Shown: piece by piece, positions 1-11,200 of the stretch
Numbering within the stretch: the first letter of the stretch is position 1
Layout: the number at the start of each line of letters is the position of its first letter
Assembly: GCA_977017575.1 (NCBI GenBank)
Contig: CDRNVI010000060.1
Location: forward strand, 62,001-126,000
DNA length: 64,000 nt
Direction: 5' to 3'
DNA from: Paramoeba atlantica
Taxonomy: Eukaryota > Discosea
The notes under the pieces: model-generated
The model's input: the letters and a program-made list of their open reading frames with translations, nothing else
Told to the model about the DNA's origin: nothing
The model's database searches: none
Program-made: the position numbers and the translations under genes

Positions 1-2467
1 GCAGCTTCAGAAACGATCGACAAACCTGACGCTAATGAAGTACAGAATACAACTTACCCGACCTGCGACCGGAACACCATAGAGACATACTTCGAGTCAA
101 GCTTTAAACCCAGTGAAGAACTCTTCCAACTGCCTCCTCCAGATGTACTCGGACCAGGAGCCGCCCAACCCATGCATTGGGACCCAATCACGCGAGACGA
201 TGTCACAGCAGCCATCAATATGAAACGGAACTCCAGCTCACCCGGTGCAGACACGATCACCAATCTGATTCTTAAGAAATGTCCATTCATGCATGATCAA
301 TTTGCTAAGGTATTCAATAATCTGATGACTTTCTCGACCTGCCCTCCATCATGGAAAACTGCAATCACTAGGCTGATACATACAAGAACGGTGATACAAT
401 GTAAGAACGGAGCACCGGAAAACCCCAAAAATTGGCGCCCCATTTCACTGACGAGCGCCCTTGGTAAAGCGTTCCACACAATCATATCGCATCGCCTGAC
501 CCAACATCTTATTCGACACAATGTGATTGACCCGAAAATACAGAAAGGGTTTCTTCCCGAAATCAATGGGACATTGGAGCACACCCAAACTCTATGCACC
601 CTCCTCCAGCACTACCAGCGACATAAACGACAGTACTGTCTTGCCCAATTGGACCTCACTAACGCCTTTGGTTCGATCCCGCATAACATTATACTAGCTT
701 CCCTAGGTTGGGCAGGCATACCCTGCAACGTTGTCGACTACATCAAAGACAGCCTCACTGATGCACATATACGAGTTAAATGTTACGAAGGTCTAACGCG
801 TCCCATACATGTAAAGAAGGGAGTCTTACAAGGCGATACACTCTCCACCACTATATTCTTAGTAGTCATGGAAATCGTATTACGATACGTTCGGTTCTCG
901 TGTCCAACCTTTGGCATGCGCCTTCCCAACGGCGATAACAACTTCTTGAAAGCGTATGCCGATGATTTAACCATTCTGACCGAAAGTAACCGTGACATGC
1001 AAACTTCGCTGAACGCACTAACCACGGTGTTCTCCAAAATCGGATTAAAAATCAACGTCACAAAAAGTCGAGTCCAATGTATGAGCACGCGGAAAGGCGA
1101 AGAGCACCCGGGGTACATGACGAGAAGACCTACAGTAACCACATACGGAGAAAAAATTCCACATATTTGTGACGCCGGAAGCTCATTTCTTGGTATGACC
1201 CTCGCCCCTGGATCTCAGCAGCTAAACGAACTTTTCAAGAAATTAAACTCAAAGCTGAAGGGATGGCTCGAAAACACGAGTGCCAGCGCCTATAATCTCT
1301 CGGCTAAGCTGTGGATCTACAGACACGCTATAATTTCCCGACTTCGGTTTCAGTTTACCATCCACCCCTGCATCTCTTTCAGCTCAGTTCTGCGGCTTCA
1401 GAAGCGAGTCACAGCACACATTCGACGATGGATTAACATGGCTCGTGCCGGTAGCACAGAAGTACTATACTCCTGCCGCGGCTGGAATCTCAAAAGTCTG
1501 ACACAACTCTGGTACGAGTGCACCGGAACGTCACTTACCCAAATGCATCAATCACGAGACCCGAACGTGCTCAAGGCATTGCGCTTCCGCATCCAGGAAG
1601 AGCAAAGGAAGCGTGCGAAAGGTCAAATCCGCCTAGCTGCACAAATAACCGATCATCTTAACGACCCACAGCGCGCACGACAAATACTCCGTGATGCCCA
1701 CGAAGAACAAATGATTACACGTCTACGACAACGTGCTCCTGTTGCTGCCCTCTGGTGGCAGTTTCCGTCAGACCCAGAAATGGCACAAGAATTTGCATCT
1801 GCCATCCATGGGATCCGAAACGAGAAACTCTCGCGATTCATGTCCTCCGTCATGACTCTAACCCCCCTGCCCTCCCGAGTATCCCTTGTACAATGGGGTC
1901 GCAACTATCACTCTGATACAAACAACAAGACACGTCCTTTCATCATGCAACACATCCTTACAACAAGGGAGGTACACACTCAGACACGACATGGTTCTCC
2001 GCGAGTTCGCACGACACGTACGCCAATCCCCTGCCACCGAAGCTTGCTACTTTGACCTCACGGGTGAACGGAACCCACTCCCGTGGTACACCAGTAGCGA
2101 CAGTTTACTGCGCCCGTATGGCTGGATCAAACTACGGAACGGGACCGAGTTCATCATTGAGCTAACTGTCCCGTGGGAGGAGAACTGTGAAAACGCACAC
2201 CGGCGGAAGTCAGAGAAGTATAACTCACTTCTCCACGAGCGCAGAATCGAGAACCCGAACTGCTATGCCCTAGCGTTCGAGATCGGCGCACGGGGACTTC
2301 CTAGCGGATCCTGTCGCTATCTTGACGCCGTGTTCCATGGGGAACGAAAACGAGCCAGATCATGCAGAGAAAGCATGAGTTTAATGGCTGGTCGGGCCAG
2401 CTATATTATTTGGGCTCGGAGGAACGAAGCTGAATGGACGGACGAGGAAAACCGCTCTGCTTGCTAA
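1..2467 (+). pseudogene. LINE ORF, reverse transcriptase plus restriction-like endonuclease, frameshifted
   Basis: The reading frame is open from base 1, so the 5' part of this non-LTR retrotransposon lies outside the window. The reverse-transcriptase core is clear: NWRPISLT near 430, the palm A block LDLTNAFGSIP near 650, LQGDTLS near 830, the catalytic YADD box at 955-966, and FLGMTLAPG near 1190. A frameshift at about 1930-1960 moves the C-terminal part into another frame, and the CxxC half of the CCHC knuckle is lost there. The endonuclease block ends with IIELTVPWEEN (about 2150-2190). The RPDGW of the intact sister ORF at 29.6-34.3 kb reads RPYGW here, so a likely catalytic Asp is gone. 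Domain order (RT, CCHC, restriction-like nuclease at the C terminus) is that of R2/NeSL/CRE-type LINEs. It is antisense to the host genes. The final stop is at 2465-2467. Confidence 0.85.
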
Positions 2468-3238
2468 ATAAAAAGGGTTATCCCGTTGTATGAGGGCCTT
2501 ACCCTGAAAACTCTCTGCTATTATGCAATAGTATGAACAAACAATTCGAGAGGCGGGATTGGATATCGAAGTACGCATGCATCGGAAGGCGATGGAAATC
2601 TCGCTTTTTCCCGGGAGCCCCATCTTACTAGAGAGCGGTAGATTTCTGAGTGCCTTATTTGATGACCCACAAGGCGCGCTCGATTAATACGATGTATTGT
2701 ATTGTAATGTAGCGCATTATGGTACAGAAGCCGATATCACCATGGATTACGTACATCACCATGGACGACGGCCACTGGCAAGCCAGACCAAAATCCTGAG
2801 AATCCAAGTCATTCGGGACTGCTGCGCATCGCCGATGGCAAGCCAGACCCTTCAGAGACAGATTTATAGGTTCCGAGGCATGACAGGTGACTAAAAAAGT
2901 GGAGATGGCGTTTTTCTTGTGGGAAACTGCCGCACCTACACTATTGGTATCTCCCTCGTCCACTTTATCCTGGGTTGTTGTATCACCGCAAATCAGGGAA
3001 ATGGATCTTGAATGATTGAGGCGCTCGGCACTGACAAGCACCAAGCCAGGCACCAAGTAAACCTCGATCTTGGCTGTCACGAAACGTCACGAAGCGTCAC
3101 GAAACGTCACGCGCTGACTGCACAGACTCCATTTATGAAATGAATGCGTACAGGAATTGTATTCACTAATCAATCGTAGAAAAGTACTTTGAATTTCTCA
3201 AAAACAAATTGGTTGGTGTATGATGATGGGCGGGTGCA
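2468..3238. other. Non-coding stretch after the LINE, with a 10-bp tandem repeat and a spliced-leader-like core
   Basis: No gene is supported here. Positions 3076-3110 hold three and a half copies of a 10-bp unit GTCACGAAAC. At 3148-3162 the minus strand reads ATACAATTCCTGTAC, the same 15 bases as in the spliced-leader-like core at 28812-28838. It lies about 75 bp past the 3' end of the neighbouring LRR gene. The piece just after the LINE stop may be its 3' untranslated region, but I cannot place its end. Confidence 0.4.
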
Positions 3239-3847
3239 CTAATGCTTGACTGTCCAAGGTAAATCTGCATACCCCTCGATCTTTGTACCCCCTGCGACCA
3301 AAGTTCTACGACCTCGGAGTGCAAAGGGTAAATAGCATACCTCCAAATCCCCCGTGAGATGCTCATTCTCGTCGAGGTGCAGCCATTGCATATTCGCTGG
3401 TAGCGTGTTTAACTTCACTGAACCGTGGAATTTATTGTTATTGAGAAACATGTCTCTTAAAGAAGAAGGCAGATTGGTGAAATCGGGAGTCCCTGAGAAA
3501 ACGTTCCGCCCGAGATTAAAATATCGAAGTCCGCCAGGGAGAAACTGCCAGCCCACCTCCCCAGTAAGCTTATTGTCCTCCACGCTGAATTCCACAAGTG
3601 ATTGAGGAAGGAACTCCCAGCGCAAAGTGCCCTGTAACTCACGATGTCCCCAATAAATACTACGGACCACGCTTTCGGGACCATCCGCTCTCCACGGACA
3701 CTTTACGCCATCCCATTTACAGACTTCCGTCTCCGAATTCCAACTGGGATGTGGATGGTGCACATGTTGAATGAATTGGGTCAGTTGGTATTCTTGGGGA
3801 AGCGCGACACCTCTGACCTTAGCGGGACGGGTCGTCGGGGTGTCCAT
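3239..3847 (-). CDS. Leucine-rich-repeat protein, short member (202 aa)
   Basis: This is a member of the window's LRR family. After a short N terminus it has the family stretch KVRGVALPQEY, then the cap SWNSETEVCKWDGVKC. The loop after the cap is longer than in its paralogues (residues about 50-65). Five repeats of the LPxxLxxLxLxxNxFxG type follow, and the protein ends at LPWTVKH without a membrane segment. The chosen Met directly follows an in-frame stop and gives no signal peptide. A hydrophobic run (YYSYTKFYVFLN) lies just upstream in another frame, so a frameshift may have removed the leader. The function is unknown; LRRs of this shape usually bind ligands outside the cell. It may be a decayed gene. 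Confidence 0.7.
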   Translation of the reverse strand: MDTPTTRPAKVRGVALPQEYQLTQFIQHVHHPHPSWNSETEVCKWDGVKCPWRADGPESVVRSIYWGHRELQGTLRWEFLPQSLVEFSVEDNKLTGEVGWQFLPGGLRYFNLGRNVFSGTPDFTNLPSSLRDMFLNNNKFHGSVKLNTLPANMQWLHLDENEHLTGDLEVCYLPFALRGRRTLVAGGTKIEGYADLPWTVKH

Positions 3848-4399
3848 TTAGGAAAACGTAAAATTTCGTATACGAGTAATAATTTACAAATACGCGCTGT
3901 AGTTCAAAAGAAAAACAGTTCACATTGTTTTTCACTTGCACATGATCATACTTTATGGTAAAGCCGATTGAGCGGGAAGCTCTATGACGGAGATCTATGA
4001 CCGATTGAAAGACGTTAATTTTTGAAAGACGTGAATGTCTCAAAGAATGCATTGAATATGTAGATTGTAGTACTAAAAAACCGCAAAAAGGGGCCAAAAA
4101 GACTGAAAACGTGTGAAACAGGTGTGAAGAGCTTGCGAAGGCTGAAAGTTGAAATACAAAAAATATAAAATTTATTGTAGTGCTAATTAAATAGATGTAG
4201 TACTAATTAGTTTTACAATTTCTCAGTCTACTAATACGTGTAGTTTATCAATATGTGGTTTGTACAATACAAGGTAGACGTTAAAATGAATTTATCCAGC
4301 ACTCATTATTGCTGTATTTCTATTTTATTTGATGAGTTGCTGGACGACAAACACTTGAGCATGTCCTTGAAAGATTTTAGCGGGGTTTCGCGAGGTTTC

Positions 4400-4414
4400 A
4401 CCCGCAGCCCCTCA
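4400..4414 (+). repeat. Dispersed terminus motif ACCCGCAGCCCCTCA, copy 1
   Basis: The 15-base motif is preceded by short GGTTTCGCGA-like units. The same terminus recurs at 11530-11544 (degenerate), 14567-14581, 17563-17577 and 23381-23395. In reverse orientation it is at 5640-5651 and 23327-23340. It looks like the end of a transposable element or satellite unit whose body I cannot define. Confidence 0.6.
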
Positions 4415-4864
4415 TGTATACTGTAGTACCCATACATATTTTACTATGTCCATACATATTGTATTTATGTATACCAAAACTGTTGCTTAAGGATGTTCAT
4501 AAACTGATTGCTTAAGTACAACACTATACGTCTGCAACTACTGTATCCCCGCTGTTTATAATAGCCTCGACCCCCCCTTTTTTTTCTTTTTTGGCAAACC
4601 GAGGAAGATTTCTTTTAATTTTCTTGCACCGTCTTAAATATTATGATATTATTTTCACATTGTTCTTCGAGGGCTATCACACATTCTTCGAGGGGTCGCG
4701 CTGGAGATTTTACTTTGGCAGAGCGCCGGTGCCCACTTAGCGATTGGATATTCCTGGTTCCTCTCTCCCAAATGTAGATCGATTTCTGTGCCAACTTTTA
4801 ATCGCCCTCCCCCATTTATAGGTTCATTTGGGCAAAAGCGAGGCTATTGTAAACGGGGGGTACA

Positions 4865-5000
4865 GTAAGCATACTATGATATAACTACTCGGATATACTA
4901 CACTGTACTTCAATGCGTACGGTATCTGACCACATGGAAGCAAACAACAAAAGTGTGTCAAACATGTGAACAGTTTTTCGCCTATTGTACAATATACGGA
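4865..5000. repeat. Dispersed repeat shared with 46560-46690
   Basis: The two copies share the same order of blocks: a GATATACTAC block, TTCAATGC, a CTGNCCACA block and AAACATGTGAACAGTTTTT. They are diverged copies of one non-coding repeat. Here the copy starts next to a GGGGGGTACAGTA end, which suggests a degraded mariner-type miniature element. Confidence 0.5.
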
Positions 5001-5815
5001 AAAATGTAAATTGTTCGCACGCACAAGTGTTTAAACAATTACAAAGTTTACCATTTTAAAAGGGACAAGAAAGTACACGTTGTTTCCTTGAAATCAGTTA
5101 TTGGTAGCCGATGGACTCAATGATACGTCATATGTGTAATACATTAGACTCGTCTTCTTAGTTTGTCCAATTCATCATAAAGATTGACGTTTCATAACTG
5201 TATGCCATAAAGGTTTTATTGTTACCCCTCACTTTATACAACTTCGGCCTTATAGAATATAATACAAGTGCGGCCTTATACATGTACGTCCTTCCGCTGG
5301 TTTCAGGAGTTTTGGAAGTAAAGGGTTATAAAGGAGGTAAGCTGACATTTCAAAAAATACAATAAGATGTTTCGGAGGAAGTATACCTAAATTGAGCAAT
5401 AGAATAACAAATTTCTTTTTTAATTCCAAAAAATATTCCGAAGCATATTTTCTTATGTCCCTAGATATGAAATTCCTGAACATTCGAAAGATTATCCTGA
5501 ATGGCACCCACCCTAGTTCTTTTAATATTCACTGGCCAGCTAGGCATCAACACTCGAGTTGTACTGACGTACCGCGCCACGTTTATCGCTTTCCAATGTC
5601 ACCTTACGGTAAAATAGCGATCCAAGTTTTATTTCCAGTGGGGCTGCGGGTATGATTTCGCGTGATCTCGCTTTGACGTCATCCAACCACCCTCCCGAGC
5701 CGGATCCGCTCCAGACAGAGATCTCGCGTGATCACGCATGATCTCGTCCTGGGCCTCGCCCGCATCCCCTCTCCAGTGGAAATTCTAACCGCTTCTTCCC
5801 TGGTGGCAATTCGCG

Positions 5816-6046
5816 CTAAGTATCATCCTTGTAGAACTTAGAAAAATCACACAAATGGTTAAAAACGTGTTCGTCGCCCGCAATAGCACCCCAGATCATT
5901 ACTTTCGTTGGGTGATGCGTCCTTGATTTACAAACAATGTCAGTCCCTCTTATCACACATTTACAGCGTTTCATAACTGCCCTGTAGAAAACGCAGTCGT
6001 TCGATAAGCCTTCGTAGAGTACGTTCAACATTTCTAGTCTTCGCAC
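5816..6046 (-). pseudogene. Tc1/mariner transposase fragment
   Basis: The translated minus strand contains HHPTKVMIWGAIA. This matches the block around the second catalytic region of Tc1/mariner transposases, where a basic stretch is followed by K-V-M-v-W-G-a-I. Only this central piece of about 70 residues is recognisable. It is one of the few element remnants in the window that run in the same direction as the host genes. Confidence 0.55.
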
Positions 6047-6798
6047 GTCATTCGCGGTTCCCTCCGGTTGAATTTGTTCTTCATTGTGGTTTGGTTGTAC
6101 AACTTGAGTGCTCGGATCGATCTAGTGTGGAATTTCTGCTTGTCGATTTTTCAATCAATTCTTCAACCTATACAGATCGTAATTTTGTTGGCGCGAATTT
6201 TTCTCATAGGGGATAGAGCTTTCGTCTTCCCTATTGTACTGTTACAGTTTGGGACCTATACTAGCTTTCTAAGTCGTTGTTTTCACAAGATAGTCCTTCT
6301 TGTAGCCGTAGTAAACCTCCTAAAAAGACCCATCTTTGGCCTCAAAAAAGTAAGTTTCGGACCCAAATGAGTGTTTTTATGTCGGAAGAACGGTGTGGTT
6401 GGAGTCGCATTCTCTATCCATGTAGAGAAGCTGTACATTCTGTAGGCTTTCATTCCTGCCTACTCGTGCTTTTAAATGCGCAAACGTCGGATTCTGTTCT
6501 CTGAGAGCAAACTCTCCTTCATTTTTATCTAAAAATCGGATATTTTTCGCACAAATACTTCCGGGTTCTTTCTTTTTCCTAGCCAAATGTCTCGCGTTTA
6601 GTCTCTTCGTTAAATGCAGAAATAGGTTTCAACGCGAGGAGCGCAAAAGTCTTAAGCGACTTTTAAGTTTAAAACAACCGCACGTATAAAGGGCTTAAGT
6701 CACTGAAGTCAAGTAACATAAATTGATCCCATATGATATTTGTACATTCGGGGTAAAGCACATGACAGTACTTGCCTGAAAACAGAAAGCCAAAAAAA
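6047..6798. other. Intergenic stretch with a dispersed repeat
   Basis: No gene is supported. Positions 6245-6345 are one of four copies of a repeat with the core CTAGCTTTCTA and TTGTTTTCACAAGATA; the others are at 23447-23525, 52617-52682 and, partial, 17690-17745. The remainder is AT-rich without visible structure. Confidence 0.45.
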
Positions 6799-7536
6799 TT
6801 ACTCTACAACAATTTTCGTATTCTGAATCTTTGCGAACTGTGTCATACTGATGTTTATTGTACCACAAAGTTCCTTATTGCTATTTAACCATAGTTCACG
6901 TAGGCTCTGCGGCAATGAATCCAAAATTACCGCTCCGCGAAACCGATTTTGCTCAAGAAACAAAGATTCCATCTTAAACGGAAGATGTTCCAAATCCAAC
7001 GTTCCTTCAAATTGGTTTCCGTTTAAGGCCATCGATCGTAAATTCCTCGGGAGTTGAGTGAGGCAAATATTACCCGAAAACTGATTCTGTATCAAGTACA
7101 ATTCTTCCATTTCATTCGGCAGCTTCATCAGATCTGCCTCACCTAAAAAGCGGTTCCGCGAAAGATTTAGTCGACGAATCGCTTCCGGCAAATGAGTAAG
7201 ATCTACGGTTTCTGTGAGTTTGTTATCTGCAATGTCAACGCTTCTGGTCGAGAGCGGCAGATAAGACAGCTGAAGTTGACCACACAACTTTAAAGACGAC
7301 CAGTACATTTTTTCGACTTCTTTCTCTCCATTGCATCTCACCTGACGCCACTTGCAAGCGGGTTGCGCCGTACTCCAGGTGGGGTCTTGATTTTCTACAT
7401 ATTGTATAAGTCGCGCAAGTTCATATTCTTGTGGCAAGGAAACCCCTCGTACTTTGGAAGGTCGCGTACTCACAGAATTCGTTCGTTGTGTATCGGAAAA
7501 CTCCGCGATGAACATAAGATTGGTGTATTCAATCAA
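6799..7536 (-). CDS. Leucine-rich-repeat protein (245 aa)
   Basis: This is an LRR family member. The N terminus is weakly hydrophobic with two candidate Met (residues 1 and 8), so the leader is uncertain. It is followed by KVRGVSLPQEYELARLI and the cap TWSTAQPACKWRQVRC, in which the usual G before V is Q. Six regular repeats follow, and the protein ends with a short polar tail after MTQFAKI. It lies just downstream, on the same strand, of the paralogue at 7680-8531. The first 19 or so codons of this gene were carried along in a duplication and reappear as a remnant at about 11580-11640. Probably secreted; role unknown. Confidence 0.8.
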   Translation of the reverse strand: MIEYTNLMFIAEFSDTQRTNSVSTRPSKVRGVSLPQEYELARLIQYVENQDPTWSTAQPACKWRQVRCNGEKEVEKMYWSSLKLCGQLQLSYLPLSTRSVDIADNKLTETVDLTHLPEAIRRLNLSRNRFLGEADLMKLPNEMEELYLIQNQFSGNICLTQLPRNLRSMALNGNQFEGTLDLEHLPFKMESLFLEQNRFRGAVILDSLPQSLRELWLNSNKELCGTINISMTQFAKIQNTKIVVE

Positions 7537-8731
7537 CTACAAAATTCGAATAAATCTTGTTTAGGTTAAAAAGGGGGGTACATTTTTTTACAGCATGCTG
7601 TGTGTGTATACTGTGTGTGTGTGGGAAGTACGGGCAAATATGGGCGATTCCCATGTCATAAAAATTCCTTTTCCACTACCTACATTCTCACATACTTTGG
7701 AACAATCGAAGACTTCCCTTCCAAAACGCATGCATTTCCACTGAAGTACAAGGCCATTAGTGTGGGAGGTAATGTATCAAACGAGACTTTGCCCGTAAAG
7801 GCGTTATGCGCCAGATCGAGTGTATGCAATGAAGGTGGAAGACTGCGGAAATCCAACGCACCATTGAGTTTATTGTTAGACAAGCGCAACTTTTGAAGTC
7901 TCTTCGGGAGGTAGGCCAAGTCAACATGACCAGAAAAATGATTTGCATCAAGAAAAAGCAGGACGAGTGTCTCGGGCAACTTCGTCAAGTCCAGATTCCC
8001 TGAGAAATCATTGTACGACAAAGAAAGCATTTTTAGTAACGGAGGAAGCAACGTCAAATCAAGCACCCCGGAAAACTTCGTGCCCGATGACCAAATCTCC
8101 ACTAATGCATGAGGCAGAGATATGGTGTCAAATGGTCCGAAGAATATGTTATTTTGAATATATAAGTGAGATAATTTGGGAGGAAATAAATGAACGGGAA
8201 CAGTACCACCAAGGCCATTCTGAGAGACACAAAGAGTACACACGGTGTGCGGCAGACTGCCCCAAGTGAGGTTTCCTTTCAATCCTCTAGATTTCCAACT
8301 GATGCTTGTGACTTCATCGGCGGAATTACAAGTGACACCGGCCCACGTACATGCCTGCGTTTCATTCTTCATATTGATCATCGATTGTGGCTCGAGTCTT
8401 GCGATCAATTGCGCCATTTGGATATCTTGTGAGAGTACGGCCCCTCGCACCTTGCCGAGCCGTGTTCGCGTGTGGGTTGAATCCGCCGTTGCAAGTCTCA
8501 AACAGATGAGGCATTTTAGATAGAAAGTCATGTAGAGGAATATACAAGAAAAATAATCATTTTACGTAAAGGAAGGTTTTGTTTATCGTTAACAATTGTT
8601 TCGAGCTATCAACAATTGTTTTGCTAAGAATAATCGAAGGTTAACAATAATCGAACTTTTACCCCGCAATAGCAACATTGTACGAGGTACAACGAAAGTT
8701 CGAATACTGTTAACAATGGGAGGTATGTGGG
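7480..8731. repeat. Segmental duplication, left copy (partner 11580-12833)
   Basis: The two intervals align almost without gaps, including the non-coding flanks. Homology begins inside the start of the LRR gene 6799-7536 (around GAATTCGTTCGTTGTG) and ends in the GGTATGTGGG sequence near 8731. Beyond both ends the sequences are unrelated. The encoded 283-residue proteins differ at about ten positions, so the event is recent compared with the other paralogues here. Confidence 0.9.
7680..8531 (-). CDS. Leucine-rich-repeat protein, duplicated copy A (283 aa)
   Basis: A short leader (MTFYLKCLICLRLATADS) fits a cleavable signal peptide. It is followed by LGKVRGAVLSQDIQMAQLI and the cap ACTWAGVTC. 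Eight repeats of 23 residues follow, each starting LP or FP. The third repeat breaks the pattern with EIWSSGTKFSG in place of the L-x-x-N-x-F-x-G turn; the same break is kept in the paralogues at 11.8, 14.7, 37.7 and 39.6 kb. There is no membrane anchor at the C terminus. It lies about 140 bp upstream, in transcription order, of the LRR gene 6799-7536. Likely a secreted recognition protein; ligand unknown. Confidence 0.88.
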   Translation of the reverse strand: MTFYLKCLICLRLATADSTHTRTRLGKVRGAVLSQDIQMAQLIARLEPQSMINMKNETQACTWAGVTCNSADEVTSISWKSRGLKGNLTWGSLPHTVCTLCVSQNGLGGTVPVHLFPPKLSHLYIQNNIFFGPFDTISLPHALVEIWSSGTKFSGVLDLTLLPPLLKMLSLSYNDFSGNLDLTKLPETLVLLFLDANHFSGHVDLAYLPKRLQKLRLSNNKLNGALDFRSLPPSLHTLDLAHNAFTGKVSFDTLPPTLMALYFSGNACVLEGKSSIVPKYVRM

Positions 8732-9273
8732 TATCATTTGGCGCAATCTTGGAACTGCCCCATCCTATTCCAAGGCGCCGCTCTCCTTTAACCCTGCTGA
8801 ACGGGTCCAATGCCCCGGGCCACACTACGTGGAAATCGGGATGGAAGGAAATGGTTGTTCAGTTTCACATTTTTGTTTTCGCTTCAAAAACGTGGCGGGG
8901 GGGGTGTATGTCGCTTTGTACCAGAGGGTTAAAGGAGAGCGGCGCCTTGGAATAGGAAGTATAGCTTGACCCAGTCCTGCCCGGACACTCACGCATACTT
9001 CCTGATACAGGCGAAGTTCGGACGATAACCAGCTTTGTGCAAATGTAAAAATATATAATCTTCATTCTATTTCCTTCTTTTCAAATTGGCCTCCCAGTCC
9101 GCTTGGGGAGCTAGCTCGTCTACAAGACATACAGTACGGTACATCTTACTACTTTAGGCTTCTGTTAAAAGTGAAAGTTAGTAAAGATTAAACTTACAGA
9201 AACCTTAACCAGATTGTTCAATACGAGTCAGAGTACTAGTATTGCTATTATTACTTAACACAGTTATTGCCTT
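8532..9273. other. Intergenic region holding a foldback element
   Basis: The part next to the LRR start (8532-8731) belongs to the segmental duplication and is rich in CAATTGTT/AACAATTG motifs. A foldback element occupies 8763-8957. The rest shows nothing I can name. Confidence 0.5.
8763..8957. mobile_element. Foldback (MITE-like) element with 33-bp inverted repeats
   Basis: The arms are 8763-8795 and 8925-8957 and are perfect reverse complements; the left arm starts TCCTATTCCAAGGCGCC. About 130 bp lie between them, including a G-rich run near 8900. I see no coding capacity and no convincing target duplication. It is present beside LRR copy A but not beside the duplicate copy at 12.8 kb, because it lies just outside the duplicated segment. 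Confidence 0.75.
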
Positions 9274-10490
9274 ATGGTGGATGTATTTCCAGATCTCGTT
9301 CCAGGGAACGAAGCAGTCTCAACGCGAAAGGCCTCCTTTGAAGATCTATGCGCCATGAAACGGTTAGGTGTGACCTTACGTCGCGAACTACTCCAGGTAC
9401 TCCCCGGAGCCATCACGCACGTAAAAGCTTTTACCGCCATCAACCCTATCTTCGAGCGGGCTGCATCCCGCGCGGCCAGCGGGGATACGGTGCGTGGAGC
9501 ACAGACCGTACGGCGGGCCCTGTCGGCTGTAAAGCAAGGGGACCTTAGTTCTCGCGATGTCACCAGTCATGTGCTCACCGCACTAAATGATGAACTGTGC
9601 GGACATGGGGAATCTTTACTCACAGAGAATGATCCCCGCGAGAAGCATCCTGTGGAGACCGTCCCAAAAGATAGCAATTGCTCCCAGCATGTAAGCATGC
9701 AAGAAGCATTCAAGTCACTCGTGGGGACGAGAACAGATCCGCGTTGCGGCACAGAACGGTATCTTTGTCTCAACCCGTCTGAATTCAGTTCGGAACCGTG
9801 GCTAATCTAAGGCGTGAAAAACAAGGTTCGCACAGCAGCTGGAACAGACCCGTCGGCCGCGTATTACGCGAAGCTGAGGAAGGGCCCGGCCAAAAGATAC
9901 CCGAAACAGAGAGTGAAGGTATCCGCCATGGAGTCTGGACGTTGCTTTGCAAGCTCGGTGCCATCGTACTGACCCATCGTCTGCTTTGCGATGGGGCGAC
10001 GGTGTCCACAGAATCCTTGGAGCGCGTCATGATGGGTGACACAGGAGACCAGGCTAACAAATTGATTGTTAGCTATTTGGCTGGTCAATCCCGTGAAGTG
10101 CAACGCCTAAATGCGTTTCGGAAAGGGGCACAGCGGGGGAGTGTATTAATTGAGGAGCCCCCCAAGAAGCGCTATCATGGTCAAGCGTTCCCACGTGACG
10201 CGAGAGACGACCAAGTGGGGCGGCAGACAAAAACCTGGTTGTATCCTGATGCGCCAAGCGGGACGTGTCGTCATTGTGGGAAGCTTGGGCACAATGCACG
10301 AGATTGTAAATTCTCGGACGACGACGTCCGAAGGCAACAAAAAGGAAGTTCGCTGTGGAACGCGAAAACAGAGCACTCAACTCGTCATTTGAGGGGCTCC
10401 AGGTCGTGGCACACAAGACCGCGCGAGACCGCGCTGAGACCGCTCGAGACCGCGGTTTGCTTTAGGCTTGGAGAGACAAGAAAATGCTAG
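9274..10490 (+). mobile_element. Gag-like retroelement fossil with a CCHC zinc knuckle
   Basis: Two partly overlapping open stretches cover this region. The second contains a zinc knuckle CRHCGKLGHNARDC (C-x2-C-x4-H-x4-C, about 10264-10310), typical of Gag or ORF1 nucleic-acid-binding proteins. The region is richer in G and C than its flanks. No protease, reverse transcriptase or terminal repeats are recognisable nearby, so LTR-element Gag and LINE ORF1 cannot be told apart. It looks broken and old. It runs antisense to the host genes. Confidence 0.55.
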
Positions 10491-10639
10491 TTTTTGGATA
10501 GAGAGTAGAGCACAATTTGAACGATGTGTATGGAGTACTCATATTGTAGGCCTTGACGTAGATAGAAGTAAGACTATTTTTGAACATCTTTAGTTTGTTA
10601 TTTTGCATTCCGTATCCTTCTGTCTTGTCAATGACTGGA

Positions 10640-11200
10640 ATTGAGAGTAATGTTGACCTAAAAGCTCGAATTGCGTACCCCTCGGAGGTTGAAAGTGAAA
10701 AGGCGATTTATGAGATTGTTTTAGCTTCAACCAAGAGGGTTTTCACGAAATTGTTAACGTATTTACCCCTCCGAAGCTGATTATCACAGAAGAAGAGCTA
10801 GGAGCAAAAGTCGAAGGAATCCTGGAACGCATTCACGGCACCATGGATAGTTTTCCTCACGGGGGCCGTTCCGTTAGCGGCATAGACATTACGCTACAGA
10901 TGCTGGAGCGTGCCGTTCTTCACATCGTAGATCGCCGCGGGCATCTGCTTATGGATGTTCGGTCGCGCACCGTCTACTTTGTTGGATAAGCTGCCCAGGA
11001 TCTCCTAAGCTTCCTGGAATTCAGCCCAATGTATGCACCTGGATCGTCGCCGGCTCGAACGAGGTGCGGATGAAGCATCTCAGAAGCCAGCATCTCAGAC
11101 CCCAGAAGCTTGTCCGCGGCTGCAGATCAGGAGAAGAATGTCTCCACGCCGTCCTATTATACGGCGAAAGAAATTAGAACATCAGACCATATAGTCTCGT
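10640..11200 (+). mobile_element. Unclassified ORF family, copy 1 (broken)
   Basis: Translated blocks IYEIVLASTKR, ITEEELGAK and LHIVDRRGHLLMDVRSR match a second copy at 13540-14241; a third partial copy is at 50740-50960. The shared protein is not one I recognise. Its spread and decay suggest a mobile-element protein, and the gag-like fossil lies directly upstream, so both could belong to one element. The copy looks broken. Confidence 0.5.

Larger units (their letters stand above)
3848..5815. other. AT-rich intergenic region with repeat termini
   Basis: I see no gene in these 2 kb. The region is AT-rich with homopolymer runs. It contains two copies of a dispersed terminus (4400-4414 and, reversed, 5640-5651), a GGGGGGTACAGTA end resembling Tc1/mariner-type inverted repeats at about 4855-4867, and a repeat shared with 46.56-46.69 kb at 4865-5000. 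Around 5640-5780 short GATCTCGCGT-like units recur. Confidence 0.5.

Noticed and set aside
640-660. GGTTCGATCC, resembling a tRNA B box
   Set aside because: It is inside the reverse-transcriptase coding sequence and no cloverleaf forms around it. No tRNA or rRNA gene is convincing in the window.
10387-10403. TGAGGGGCTCCAGGT as another copy of the dispersed terminus
   Set aside because: It has two mismatches and lies inside the gag-like coding stretch, although GAGACCGCGC units follow. Too uncertain to list as a copy.
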